A stretch of DNA of 64,000 bases from DTU053 sp012520115 (GCA_050953725.1 JBMNNB010000001.1:620001-684000); one strand, 5' to 3'. Shown: positions 34,045-43,087, counted from the first letter of the stretch. The notes: generated from the letters alone by a model not told the origin. Numbers and translations are program-made.

Positions 34045-35400
34045 ATGGGATTGAGATTAAACTGTGGCTATCTTGACAGATTTGTAAGCTCTGCCGACAT
34101 AAATGCTATAAAGGACAGAGTAGCAAAGGCGCATGAGCTTCTTCACACCGATTCGACCGACACCCTCGGTGCAGCATGGCGAGGCTGGGTAAAGCTTCCC
34201 GAAAACTATGACAAAGAGGAGTTCGCAAGGATAAAGGAAGCCGCAGTTAAGATACAGAATAATTCAGATGTATTAATAGTAATCGGCATCGGCGGCTCAT
34301 ATCTCGGCGCAAGAGCCGCAATAGAGTTTGTTAAATCAAAGAACTACAATCTGATAAAGAAGGACACTCCCGATGTGTCCTTTGCCGGCAATTCGATTTC
34401 TCCCGCAGAGCTTTCCGAGCTTCTGACAATCTGCAAGGAAAGAGATTTTGCGGTAAATGTAATATCAAAGTCCGGTACTACCACGGAGCCGGCAATTGCC
34501 TTCAGGCTGTTTAAGACCTTGCTTGAAAAGAAATACGGCGAAGGCGCTAAGGACAGGATTTTTGTCACTACCGATAAAGCAAAGGGTACCCTCAAATCCC
34601 TTGCGGACAGAGAGGGCTATCCGACCTTTGTCGTTCCCGACGATGTGGGCGGCAGGTACTCCGTGCTTACGGCTGTCGGCCTTCTGCCGCTGGCTGTTGC
34701 AGGCCTTGACATCGACGCCTTGATGCAGGGCGCCGCAGACGCTATGAAAAAATACGCAAACCCGGTGCTTTCAGAAAATGATTGCTACCGATATGCCGCA
34801 ATCAGGAATGTGCTTTATGACAAGGGCAAATTTGTTGAAATGTTCGTCAGTTACGAGCCTGATTTCACTCTAATGAATGAGTGGCTCAAGCAGCTTTTCG
34901 GCGAGAGCGAGGGCAAGGACGGCAAGGGCATTTTCCCTGCCAGCGCAATATATTCCACAGACCTTCACTCACTCGGCCAGTATGTTCAGGACGGCAGAAG
35001 GTTTTTGTTTGAAACGGTAGTAGTATTCGACGAGCCGAAGGTCGACATCGAAATCCCCTTTGATGAGGAAAACCTTGATTCCCTTAACTTCTTAGCCGGC
35101 AAAACAATGTCCTATGTAAACCATAAGGCCTTTGAGGCGACTGTCCTTGCTCATTCCGACGGTATGGTACCGAACGTTGTTATCGAATGTCCGAAAATGG
35201 ATGAGTACAATCTCGGCTATCTCATTTATTTCTTTGAAAAGGCCTGCGCAATGTCCGGTTATATTCTGGGCGTAAACCCCTTCGACCAGCCGGGAGTAGA
35301 GGACTATAAGCGCAATATGTTTGCGCTTCTTGAAAAGCCGGGCTATGAGGAGCTTACTAAGGAGCTGCTCGAAAGAATTAAGTCCGAATGCGCTCTGTAA
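34045..35400 (+). CDS. pgi: Glucose-6-phosphate isomerase
   Basis: Pgi interconverts glucose-6-phosphate and fructose-6-phosphate in glycolysis and gluconeogenesis. The 451-residue form is the short Firmicute type. Seen are VIGIGGSYLGARAA near residue 75, VISKSGTTTEPA near 138, DDVGGRYSVLTAVGLLP near 204 and the C-terminal NPFDQPGVEDYKRNMF near 411. CTTGGAGG precedes the ATG. A weak AAAAGCAA/TTGCTTTT hairpin (35414-35446) follows the stop, so the next gene may be partly co-transcribed. Confidence 0.97.
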   Translation: MGLRLNCGYLDRFVSSADINAIKDRVAKAHELLHTDSTDTLGAAWRGWVKLPENYDKEEFARIKEAAVKIQNNSDVLIVIGIGGSYLGARAAIEFVKSKNYNLIKKDTPDVSFAGNSISPAELSELLTICKERDFAVNVISKSGTTTEPAIAFRLFKTLLEKKYGEGAKDRIFVTTDKAKGTLKSLADREGYPTFVVPDDVGGRYSVLTAVGLLPLAVAGLDIDALMQGAADAMKKYANPVLSENDCYRYAAIRNVLYDKGKFVEMFVSYEPDFTLMNEWLKQLFGESEGKDGKGIFPASAIYSTDLHSLGQYVQDGRRFLFETVVVFDEPKVDIEIPFDEENLDSLNFLAGKTMSYVNHKAFEATVLAHSDGMVPNVVIECPKMDEYNLGYLIYFFEKACAMSGYILGVNPFDQPGVEDYKRNMFALLEKPGYEELTKELLERIKSECAL

Positions 35401-35485
35401 TTTGAGTTGACGAAAAAGCAATAAGAGGTGCTTGGCTTTTGCTTTTCCGTTGAATATATCCAATGACGAAAGGGAGTAGATCAAA

Positions 35486-35905
35486 ATGATAAGCTTGATT
35501 TTAGGTTCAAAAGGCAGCGGCAAGACAAAGAAACTCCTTGACTTGCTTAATATTGCCATTGAATCGAGCGAAGGCAACGTTGTCTGCGTTGAAAAGACAA
35601 GCGCAATGAGTCACCAGGTAAATTATCGTGCCAGACTGGTTCTTACCGACGATTACGGCATTGAAGGCTTTGAGGCCTTCTATGGCTTCCTCGGAGGACT
35701 GTGTGCCGGCGATCATGATATAACTGATATTTTTGTTGACGCTACTTTAAGAATCGGTTCAAGAGATATGAACGAGCTTGCAGCTTTTCTTAAAAGGGTT
35801 GAAGAACTGTCAAAGAGCACCGAGACTAAATTCGTGTTCACAATTTCGGCTGATGCCGAAGCCATTCCCGCTGAAATTCTTGACAGCTTTGAGATTTTAG
35901 ATTAG
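35486..35905 (+). CDS. Small P-loop NTPase-like protein, unknown function
   Basis: A 139-residue protein beginning with a Walker A sequence, ISLILGSKGSGKTKKLLD, followed by an alpha/beta core. The hydrophobic strand DIFVDATLR near residue 88 may serve as a Walker B-like strand, and KFVFTISAD is a later strand. It is too short for a full AAA or RecA domain. I do not recognise the family. GAAAGGGAG lies upstream of the ATG. It sits alone between pgi and pncB and ends at its own terminator. Confidence 0.72.
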   Translation: MISLILGSKGSGKTKKLLDLLNIAIESSEGNVVCVEKTSAMSHQVNYRARLVLTDDYGIEGFEAFYGFLGGLCAGDHDITDIFVDATLRIGSRDMNELAAFLKRVEELSKSTETKFVFTISADAEAIPAEILDSFEILD

Positions 35906-35932
35906 TACCATAGCTTTGATTGAAATTAAAAT

Positions 35933-35984
35933 ACTTTGCTGTATCTGCTGGTTTTAGCGGGTACAGCAAAGTTGAGTGTTTTTA
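35933..35984 (+). terminator. Terminator after the small P-loop gene
   Basis: A long 11-bp stem, ACTTTGCTGTA with TACAGCAAAGT, extended by an inner CTGCT/AGCGG pairing, is followed by TGAGTGTTTTT. Confidence 0.75.
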
Positions 35985-36011
35985 TGAATCCAAAAAAGGG
36001 GTTGTGTGTAT

Positions 36012-37496
36012 ATGCCGAATAATCCGCCGCTTGCTTCTGCAACATCTCTTGCATTGGATTTTCATGAGGTGCTTATGTCAAGCGCCTTCTTTTCGAGTGG
36101 GTTAAACGAAACAATCGTCTGCTATGATTTATTCTACCGACCAGCACCCGAAACAGGCGGGTTTTGCATTATGGCGGGTCTTGAACAGATTGTGAAGAAT
36201 ATTCTGAATTTTAAGCTCTCAGCCTCCGACCTCGAATGGCTTAAAGATAAGGGTCTTTCCGCTGATTTTCTTAAATACCTCGAAAGCTTTAAATTCAGCT
36301 GCGACATATATTCCGTCCCCGAGGGCACGCCTGTTTTCCCGGGCGAGCCGATAATGATGATTAAGGGCCCCGCCTCGCAGGCAAAGCTGATTGAATCCCT
36401 CATAATCTCCGCCGTCGGCAAGCAGATGCTTATCGCAACGAAGGCAAACCGTATGGCAAGGGCGGCTCACGGCAGGAAGGTAATCGAATGCGGAGCAAAG
36501 CGTGAAAACGGTCTTGAAGCGTCCCTATATGCCGCAAGGGCGGCCTATATCGGCGGCTGCAGCGGCACAACCTTTACCGCCGCAGCGAAGGAGTTTTCCA
36601 TTCCCCTTTACGGCAGCATGACAAACAGCTGGATTCAGATGTTTGATACAGAGCTTGACGCATTCTGCGCCTATGCGAGGGCTTACCCGGATGACTGTGT
36701 ATTGCTCATAGACACTTACGATGTACTGAATTCAGGTATAAAGAATGCAATTGAGGCCTTCAGACGTGAGATTGTCCCCCGTGGAAGCAGACCCAAGGGA
36801 GTCAGAATTGACAGCGGCGACCTGGCATATCTTTCGAAGAAGGTTCGACGTATCCTCAACGACGAGGGCTTTCCGGACTGCGATATTATTGTATCCAATT
36901 CGCTGGACGAGCATATCATCAAGGACATGCTGCAAAACGGCGCAAGGGTAGACTGCTTTATGGCAGGCTCAAGGCTTGTTTCTTCCTCCTCAGCGCCCAT
37001 TCTGCCGCTTGTATATAAGCTTGTGGCAGTTGAAGACAACGGCAGGCTCATTCCGAAGATAAAAATCTCCGAAAACGTTTCTAAAATCACAAATCCCGGT
37101 GCAAAGACTTTCTGGAGATTTTTCGACAGGGAGACGGGCAAGGCATTGGCAGATGTGCTTGCCCTCGAGCACGAAATCATCAATGACGACGAGCCCTATG
37201 AGCTTTTTGACCCCGACTTTGTCTGGAAGCGCAAAAATGTTCAGGACTTCGTGGCAAGAAAGATGCTTGTTCAGGTTTTCTCTAAGGGAGAACTTGTATA
37301 CTCTCTGCCCACGGCCTCGGAAATCCGTGCCTACTGCGCCGACCAGATTGACTGCCTTTGGGAGGAGGTTCTCAGGTTCGAGAATCCGCATAAGTACTAT
37401 GTCGACCTGTCACAGAAGCTCTGGGACTTAAAGCAGAGCCTGATTTCAAAATACAGCGGAGTCAAATACGGCTCTGCAAAGGGTGGTGAAGCATGA
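36012..37496 (+). CDS. pncB: Nicotinate phosphoribosyltransferase
   Basis: PncB joins nicotinate and PRPP (with ATP) to form nicotinate mononucleotide in NAD salvage. The roughly 494-residue protein shows DLFYRPAPETGGFCIMAGLE near residue 37, KANRMARAAHGRKVIECGAKR near 150, GCSGTTFTAAAKEF near 182, YGSMTNSWIQMFD near 199, and GVRIDSGDLAYLSKKVR near 265. These are all family elements. ATG 36012 is preferred over an upstream GTG because of spacing to GGGG. It overlaps the start of the capA-like gene by 4 bases, so the two are coupled. Confidence 0.95.
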   Translation: MPNNPPLASATSLALDFHEVLMSSAFFSSGLNETIVCYDLFYRPAPETGGFCIMAGLEQIVKNILNFKLSASDLEWLKDKGLSADFLKYLESFKFSCDIYSVPEGTPVFPGEPIMMIKGPASQAKLIESLIISAVGKQMLIATKANRMARAAHGRKVIECGAKRENGLEASLYAARAAYIGGCSGTTFTAAAKEFSIPLYGSMTNSWIQMFDTELDAFCAYARAYPDDCVLLIDTYDVLNSGIKNAIEAFRREIVPRGSRPKGVRIDSGDLAYLSKKVRRILNDEGFPDCDIIVSNSLDEHIIKDMLQNGARVDCFMAGSRLVSSSSAPILPLVYKLVAVEDNGRLIPKIKISENVSKITNPGAKTFWRFFDRETGKALADVLALEHEIINDDEPYELFDPDFVWKRKNVQDFVARKMLVQVFSKGELVYSLPTASEIRAYCADQIDCLWEEVLRFENPHKYYVDLSQKLWDLKQSLISKYSGVKYGSAKGGEA

Positions 37497-38701
37497 ATAA
37501 AAAGAAACGCAGCTTTTCGCGCATCCCGATATATATCCTGACATTCGTTGTAGCCACCTCTGCCGCCTTTTTAAGCACGTATAACGACTCGAAGGATGTA
37601 AACAAATACGCAAACACCAATACTACCGTAACAGAAACCGAAACCGAAACGACTAAGGCTGAAATCTTAAAGGCTTCGTTTGTGGCGGTGGGCGACAACC
37701 TGATCCACTCCAAGCTTTATGAGCAGGCAAAGGAGAGGGCAGGCGGCAACGGCTATGACTTTAAAGCCCTGTATCAGAATGTGGCGGACGATATCAAAAA
37801 CGCCGATATTGCCTCGATAAATCAGGAGACGATTATTGCCCCGAGCAAGCCGCCTTCTACATACCCGATGTTCAATTCGCCGCCGGAGCTGGGCAAAGAG
37901 GTTGTAAACATCGGCTTTGACATAATTAATATCGCCAACAATCACATGCTCGACAAGGGCGCCTCGGGCTTAAAGGAAGCCATTGAGTTCTGGCATGCGC
38001 AGGAGGGCGTACAGCTTACGGGCGCATATCTTAACGAGACTGAGATGCTCAAGCCCGAAACCATTACCCGTAACGGCATAGTTTTCGGCCTTGTGGGTAT
38101 GACTGAGCTAACTAACGGCCTTTCCTTACCCTCAGGCTCCGAGCTGAGATACTTAAACACGGCAGATGTTACAAACATCAGGAAGAAAATCGAGCTGACA
38201 AAAGAGGTCGCTGATGTTGTTGTGGTGAATGTCCACTGGGGCAACGAGTATTCCACAAAGCCCTCCGACACTCAGAAGGCTCTTGCCAGAAAGCTTGTGG
38301 AGTGGGGTGCGGATGTTATTATCGGACATCATCCCCATGTGCTTCAGACTATCGAGCTTATCACAAAAATGGACGGCGGCACGGCGGTTGTTGCCTATTC
38401 GCTCGGCAATTTCGTGTCCATGCAGAACACAGGCCCGACAATGATTGGCGGTATGCTTAAGTTCAACGTGATTGTTGACAAGTCAGCAAAGCTTGTCACT
38501 GTGGAAGACGTAAAGCTCGAACCCCTTGTAATGCACCACAGGCAGAGTTATCTTAACGGCAGGCTCTACAAGCTCTCGCAGTACAGCGAGGAACTGGCCG
38601 CACAAAGCACCGCAAAGATTAAAACGCCTGCTTTCAGCATGGATTATATTAAAAAGCATGTTAAGAGCATAATACCCGAGGAATTCCTGAAGTTAAATTA
38701 A
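37493..38701 (+). CDS. CapA-family metallophosphatase-like exported protein
   Basis: A 402-residue protein with one N-terminal membrane helix (about residues 10-30), a Thr/Glu-rich linker (TTVTETETETT), and a CapA/PGA_cap domain from about residue 58. The calcineurin-like ligands are visible as VAVGDNLIHS, INQET, IANNHMLDKG, NVHWGNEY and GHHPHVLQ. CapA proteins are tied to poly-gamma-glutamate export in Bacillus, but many gut homologues lie outside pgs operons, as here, so the substrate is unknown. The start overlaps the pncB stop (ATGA). Confidence 0.87.
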   Translation: MNKKKRSFSRIPIYILTFVVATSAAFLSTYNDSKDVNKYANTNTTVTETETETTKAEILKASFVAVGDNLIHSKLYEQAKERAGGNGYDFKALYQNVADDIKNADIASINQETIIAPSKPPSTYPMFNSPPELGKEVVNIGFDIINIANNHMLDKGASGLKEAIEFWHAQEGVQLTGAYLNETEMLKPETITRNGIVFGLVGMTELTNGLSLPSGSELRYLNTADVTNIRKKIELTKEVADVVVVNVHWGNEYSTKPSDTQKALARKLVEWGADVIIGHHPHVLQTIELITKMDGGTAVVAYSLGNFVSMQNTGPTMIGGMLKFNVIVDKSAKLVTVEDVKLEPLVMHHRQSYLNGRLYKLSQYSEELAAQSTAKIKTPAFSMDYIKKHVKSIIPEEFLKLN

Positions 38702-38725
38702 ATAACCATAAGTTAAATTAAATAA
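38690..38725 (+). repeat. Tandem 20-bp duplication spanning the capA-like stop codon
   Basis: AAGTTAAATTAAATAA occurs twice with CCAT between the copies, giving a 20-base period. The first copy contains the gene's final codons and stop; the second lies just outside. It looks like a recent slippage or tandem duplication. Confidence 0.85.
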
Positions 38726-38744
38726 TATTATTTTCAGCAGACAG

Positions 38745-38776
38745 AATTGACCGTTCTCTGAACGGTCAATTTTTTC
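38745..38776 (+). terminator. Terminator of the pncB-capA pair
   Basis: A perfect 12-bp stem, AATTGACCGTTC with GAACGGTCAATT around TCT, followed by TTTTC. Confidence 0.92.
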
Positions 38777-38892
38777 ATACTTAAAGCAAAGATTGACATG
38801 TTAAAGCAACACTGATATACAGGAAATTTCTTGACTTGTAGGGGATATTTGGCTAAAATCGGTTTATCTTTTTAGTAAAATAGGAGCAGATT

Positions 38893-40398
38893 ATGAGCAA
38901 AAAAACCGTATTTTTGACAGGCGCATCGGGCAATATGGGTTTTGAGGGCTTTAAGCAGCTCTATGCCAACAGGAAAGAATTCACAATAGTGCTCCTTCTC
39001 AGGGACAGTGAGAAGAACAGAGAGATGTTTGCACCTTACCTGAATGACAGCAGTGTTAAGATCGTCTGGGGCGACCTTTGCGAATATGATGCAGTGCTGC
39101 AATGCGTAACAGGTTCGGATATCGTACTTCATGTGGGAGGACTGGTTTCTCCTGCCGCCGACTATTTCCCCTTAAAGACGCAGCAGGTCAATGTTACGGC
39201 AATGCAGAACATCGTTGACGCTGTCAAGGCACAGCCTGACCCCGACAGCATTAAGGTTGTCTATATCGGCACCGTCGCAGAGACCGGCGACCGCAATCCG
39301 CCCATTCACTGGGGCAGAACCGGCGACCCGATAAAAATCAGCGTCTACGACCACTATGCCATCAGCAAGGTCAAGGCAGAGAGGATCATTGCCGAGTCCG
39401 GTCTTAAATACTGGGTTTCCCTTCGTCAGTCGGGCATACTCTATGCGGGCATTCTCAATAACTATGACCCGATTATGTTCCATGTTCCGTTTAACGGCGT
39501 TCTCGAATGGGCAACGGTTGAGGATTCCGGCAGACTTCTTCTCAATGTCTGCAAGGACGATGTGCCCGAGGACTTCTGGCGCAGGTTCTACAATATCGGC
39601 AGCGGCGACGAGTACAGGCTTACAAACTATCAGTTTGAGGAGCTTCTTCTTGACGCAATCGGCCTGTCCGACCCCAAGAAGATTTTCGAGCCTAACTGGT
39701 TTGTGCTTCGCAACTTCCACGGTCAGTGGTATGCGGATTCCGACCTCCTTGAGGACTATCTGCATTTCCGTCATAACATTCCCGTCAAGGAGTATTTCAA
39801 CAACCTTAAAAAGAACGTGCCTTCATATACTAAGTTAGCAAAAGTCGCTCCTCCCGCCCTTATTAAGCATTTCGGCATGAAGCCCCTTACAAAGAAGCCC
39901 ATATACGGTACAATGAGTTGGATTGAAGATAACGATACGGACAGGATATCCGCCTTCTTCGGTTCAAGAAAGGCATGGGAGAATATTGGCTCATGGAAGG
40001 ATATTGATTTGACTCCGCCGACAAAGGAGATTACATATCTTGACCACGGCTACGACGAAAGCAAGCCCACCTCAGAGCTTGATATCGAGGATATGAGGAA
40101 GGCGGCAGAGTTCAGGGGAGGAAAGTGCCTTTCAAAGAAGATGACAAAGGGCGACATGTTCACGCCTCTCAAATGGGAATCGGCAAGAGGAAACGTATTC
40201 GAAATGACACCGAATCTTGTTTTAAAGGGTGGTCACTGGTGCCCCGAAGAGCTGCCATGGCCGTGGGACTATGATACTGAGGCTAAGATTAACCCCTTCT
40301 TCGCTCAGGTCTGGTACCCGCTGCATGACAAGGATGAATACAACTATTACACCGAATCAATATTCAGAGGCATGGCTGGCTTTGAGCATTTAGTTTAA
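38893..40398 (+). CDS. Extended SDR (NAD-dependent epimerase-like) with long C-terminal extension
   Basis: A 501-residue protein. Residues 1 to about 320 form an extended short-chain dehydrogenase: TGASGNMGFEG near residue 9 for NAD(P), WGDLCEYD, a strand with VLHVGGLVSP, VVYIGTVAETG, and the YxxxK catalytic pair in DHYAISKVKAE near 155. About 170 further residues (from APPALIKHFGMK) form a Trp-, His- and Cys-bearing region with GGHWCPEELPWPWDYD near 445. Such an extension is unusual for the family. An Fe/Zn or substrate-lid role is only a guess. The ATG is preceded by AGGAGC. It is monocistronic. Confidence 0.8.
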   Translation: MSKKTVFLTGASGNMGFEGFKQLYANRKEFTIVLLLRDSEKNREMFAPYLNDSSVKIVWGDLCEYDAVLQCVTGSDIVLHVGGLVSPAADYFPLKTQQVNVTAMQNIVDAVKAQPDPDSIKVVYIGTVAETGDRNPPIHWGRTGDPIKISVYDHYAISKVKAERIIAESGLKYWVSLRQSGILYAGILNNYDPIMFHVPFNGVLEWATVEDSGRLLLNVCKDDVPEDFWRRFYNIGSGDEYRLTNYQFEELLLDAIGLSDPKKIFEPNWFVLRNFHGQWYADSDLLEDYLHFRHNIPVKEYFNNLKKNVPSYTKLAKVAPPALIKHFGMKPLTKKPIYGTMSWIEDNDTDRISAFFGSRKAWENIGSWKDIDLTPPTKEITYLDHGYDESKPTSELDIEDMRKAAEFRGGKCLSKKMTKGDMFTPLKWESARGNVFEMTPNLVLKGGHWCPEELPWPWDYDTEAKINPFFAQVWYPLHDKDEYNYYTESIFRGMAGFEHLV

Positions 40399-40407
40399 TA
40401 ATGAATT

Positions 40408-40435
40408 ACCCCGCACATAGAGTGCGGGGTTTTTA
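40408..40435 (+). terminator. Terminator of the SDR gene
   Basis: Perfect 9-bp stem ACCCCGCAC / GTGCGGGGT with loop ATAGA, followed by TTTTT. Confidence 0.9.
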
Positions 40436-40444
40436 TGTGCGTAT

Positions 40445-40478
40445 TTAAAAAGAAAGGCCACTCACTTGTGAGTGGCCT
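40445..40478 (-). terminator. Terminator of the ceramidase-like gene
   Basis: On the minus strand a near-continuous 11-bp stem, AGGCCACTCAC / GTGAGTGGCCT, is followed by TTCTTTTT. It lies 10 bases after the stop. Confidence 0.88.
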
Positions 40479-40488
40479 GAATTGTTAT

Positions 40489-42321
40489 TTAGACATTTGC
40501 GTTTTTTACGGAATCAACTAATGCAGAGAAGAGATTTACGAAGGTTGAAGCAGCGTGCGGTCCGAGTGAGAGGGTTTCCTCGTAATGCTCTTCTGCCTCA
40601 AGCCACGGACCGTAATCGTTGTCGGGAACGATGTAGCCGACAGCGTCATTCATCTGTGAGCAGACAAGCAGGCGACGACCGCCAACCATATCAGCCATTT
40701 CCGGAAGCTCCCAGTCATAGCCGTTCCAGGCTTCATCAGCCGTCATGGTGCCGCCCCATGCAAGCTCGGGTGCGACTTCACCGGGCATAAGAGCAAAGGC
40801 GAATCCGTAATCATCGGTGCCGAGCTCAACATAAGACATCTCGGATACCATAGCTACGTCAAATGCTCCGGGGCCGGTTCTGACAGCAGTGTTGTTAACA
40901 AGGCCTGTTTTGCCTGCTGCAAGGAGGATGGGATTTTCAATCTTAATGAATATCTCCTGGGTCTTTATATTGAACAAAGGAGCAATCTCGTTCCAGACAT
41001 TTGACTCGTCGAGGATAAGCTCGGAAAGTCTGTGTCCGTAAGCTGCGATAGCTTCGATGGCAGGAGTGTCTGCGGGAAGATCAAGGGGAGCTCTCTCTGT
41101 TGACATCGCAAGGTTTGCGCCAAGCATAAATGCCAGGTTGACATCCTTCTCCTGCTCGGAATAGGCATTCTTAAGGCCTTCCTCAAGGTAGTACATATAA
41201 TCGGAGGTAGCCATGTCGTTGGACTGAGGCATACCTGTAAGGTGTGACGGGAAGTTTACTATATAGGTTTCGGTTGAGCCGTCTGCAGGAACAAACTTAA
41301 AGGTATTGAGGTTCGGGTCGAAAACTATGGGCTTTCTCTTATCCTTAATGTACTCAGAAGCATCTATGTCGGAATAATAGAGAGTACCGGGCTTTAAGTC
41401 CTCAACAGCGGCCTTTATGCACTCGACTGTCTTAGCAAAAAGGTTATCCATGTATTTCTTGGATTTGCCGTTCTCACGGAAGGCATCTCTGCCGAGAAGT
41501 ACATTGAGGGGATTCTTTGTAAAGGCAGCAGCTATGTCGCCGCCAAGACCCTGAATATCAACCGCACTGTGAACATGTGTTGCGGCTATGTTGATGCTGA
41601 CGATGTCATGCTCTGCGGCATAATCTGCAAGCAGCGCTCTGACAGCACGGACGTCTGTATTTGTGAAGCCTGAGCCGTCAAGTATTGCAAAGAGGGCGGT
41701 GCCTCTGCCGGAATTGTCATTAATTGCATAAACTCTTACTCTGAGGTCATCAAGATAGCCCTGAGATTTGAGCGGAGGATAGTGGAAGTAGCCGCCCATG
41801 TAGAAGTTCTCTTTCTGGAAGTCAAAGCCTTCTACAAGTGAAGCGGAGGCATAACCTACATTCCATACAGCCTCTTCAGCCGGCTCGGTAAGGAAGCTGT
41901 CCATGCCGTCATAGAAATTCTTGGTAACATAGTCTTCCTTGTTAACCCATGATGAGGGAACGGGAAGGAGAGTAACAACGCCCCTGAGAACGGTGTCTAA
42001 TATGGAGTTAATCAGATTGTAGAACCACTTCTGAATACCCATAAAGCCGGCCATGTCCTTCCTGAATGCGTTGTCAAGGGACAAACCTGTTGTGGCCGGA
42101 ACCGATACGGAAGGTTCTTCTTCAGGTTCAGTCGTATCATCAACGTCAGCCTCGGTAGTCTCAGTCGTCACAGCGTCTGTCGTTTCTTCCTCGGCGGGCG
42201 CTTCCGCTACTATATTCTCAGCGGCTGTAAGCTTGATATCTGCGGCGGGAGTAGCAAACATCGCTGCGAACAGAGTAATAACAAGTGCAACTGAAAATAA
42301 TTTCAGTACTGTTTTGCTCAT
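40489..42321 (-). CDS. Secreted neutral/alkaline ceramidase-like protein
   Basis: A 610-residue exported protein. A signal peptide (MSKTVLKLFSVALV to about residue 28) is followed by a Thr/Glu-rich linker (about 35-75) and a large domain. In that domain VGYASASLVEGFD, then LRVRVYAINDNSGRGTALFAILDGSG and INIAATHVHSAVD (residue runs split here) resemble the zinc-site start of neutral ceramidases (G-x-A...RA..., SATHTHSG). The His pair in ATHVHS would bind zinc. The late MVSEMSYVELG and ALMPGEVAPELAWGG segments also fit. Ceramide is only one possible substrate. AAGGAG precedes the chosen ATG. Confidence 0.72.
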   Translation of the reverse strand: MSKTVLKLFSVALVITLFAAMFATPAADIKLTAAENIVAEAPAEEETTDAVTTETTEADVDDTTEPEEEPSVSVPATTGLSLDNAFRKDMAGFMGIQKWFYNLINSILDTVLRGVVTLLPVPSSWVNKEDYVTKNFYDGMDSFLTEPAEEAVWNVGYASASLVEGFDFQKENFYMGGYFHYPPLKSQGYLDDLRVRVYAINDNSGRGTALFAILDGSGFTNTDVRAVRALLADYAAEHDIVSINIAATHVHSAVDIQGLGGDIAAAFTKNPLNVLLGRDAFRENGKSKKYMDNLFAKTVECIKAAVEDLKPGTLYYSDIDASEYIKDKRKPIVFDPNLNTFKFVPADGSTETYIVNFPSHLTGMPQSNDMATSDYMYYLEEGLKNAYSEQEKDVNLAFMLGANLAMSTERAPLDLPADTPAIEAIAAYGHRLSELILDESNVWNEIAPLFNIKTQEIFIKIENPILLAAGKTGLVNNTAVRTGPGAFDVAMVSEMSYVELGTDDYGFAFALMPGEVAPELAWGGTMTADEAWNGYDWELPEMADMVGGRRLLVCSQMNDAVGYIVPDNDYGPWLEAEEHYEETLSLGPHAASTFVNLFSALVDSVKNANV

Positions 42322-42465
42322 AAAATCATGCTCCTTTATTTTCATAACAATCTTCATTAATTTTAGCACAAATAATACATAATATCAATAGTTAAATGGC
42401 CATTTATGAGCAGGGCTGACAAATTATTTATTGCATGGGAACAGTCAAAAGCTGAATATTCTAAA

Positions 42466-42495
42466 TAAATTAAGCAGGGAACTCTCCCTGCTTAA
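42466..42495 (-). terminator. Terminator of the DUF4830 gene
   Basis: Perfect 11-bp stem TTAAGCAGGGA / TCCCTGCTTAA around ACTC. On the minus strand it is followed by TTTATTT. Confidence 0.82.
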
Positions 42496-42520
42496 AACTT
42501 ACTATTCTTTTTTAGCAGAC

Positions 42521-43087
42521 CTATACCGAGCCTGCCTTTGACTTCTTTGGGGCTGTGGTGGTTTCGGCCACAGTAGTTGCTTCTGCCTTGCCGGTGGTTT
42601 TCTCCGCTGGAGCATTAGGATTCTTAAAGCCGTGCATAAAGCCGTCAAGCTCCACTGAGCAGATGTCACCGCCGATTACCCGTCCGTCGTAAACGAGCAG
42701 ATTGGCTCTTATGTAGCCCTTTTTGCCCTCATAGCCCTTGTAATTGGTTATCTCATAGGTCCAGCGCTTGACCCTGTAACCGGAGTACAGCTTCAGGTTA
42801 AGGTTCTGTTCAAGCTGAATTTTGTTGTAGCTCTCATAAACGTCATCAAATTCAGAAGGGATGATGACTTCGACGACCTCCAAAGGCTCTTCGGCTGTCT
42901 CCCAGCCGAACTGAGACAGGAAAGCCCTGCGCTCGTCTTCGTTTGTGGCGGAATAATTGATTGCGTTGCCCGCTGCGGCAGGCTTATCCCTTTTTGAGAT
43001 ATAAATAAAAACAACGCAGGCGATAAGTACAAGAGAAATAATTGCAATCAGCTTGAGCTTCAATGATTTTACCGAAAATACAAACAT
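42521..43087 (-). CDS. DUF4830-like membrane-anchored protein
   Basis: A 188-residue protein with one N-terminal membrane helix (about residues 12-30) and an extracellular domain resembling DUF4830: RRAFLSQFGWETAEEPLE near 55, VIIPSEFDDVYESYNKIQ near 75, LYSGYRVKRWTYEI near 100 and GRVIGGDICSVELDG near 135. A Thr/Lys-rich C-terminal tail ends the protein. The start is ATG at MFVFSV with GAGGT 6 bases upstream. Function is unknown; relatives occur in Clostridia as small exported proteins. Confidence 0.72.
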   Translation of the reverse strand: MFVFSVKSLKLKLIAIISLVLIACVVFIYISKRDKPAAAGNAINYSATNEDERRAFLSQFGWETAEEPLEVVEVIIPSEFDDVYESYNKIQLEQNLNLKLYSGYRVKRWTYEITNYKGYEGKKGYIRANLLVYDGRVIGGDICSVELDGFMHGFKNPNAPAEKTTGKAEATTVAETTTAPKKSKAGSV

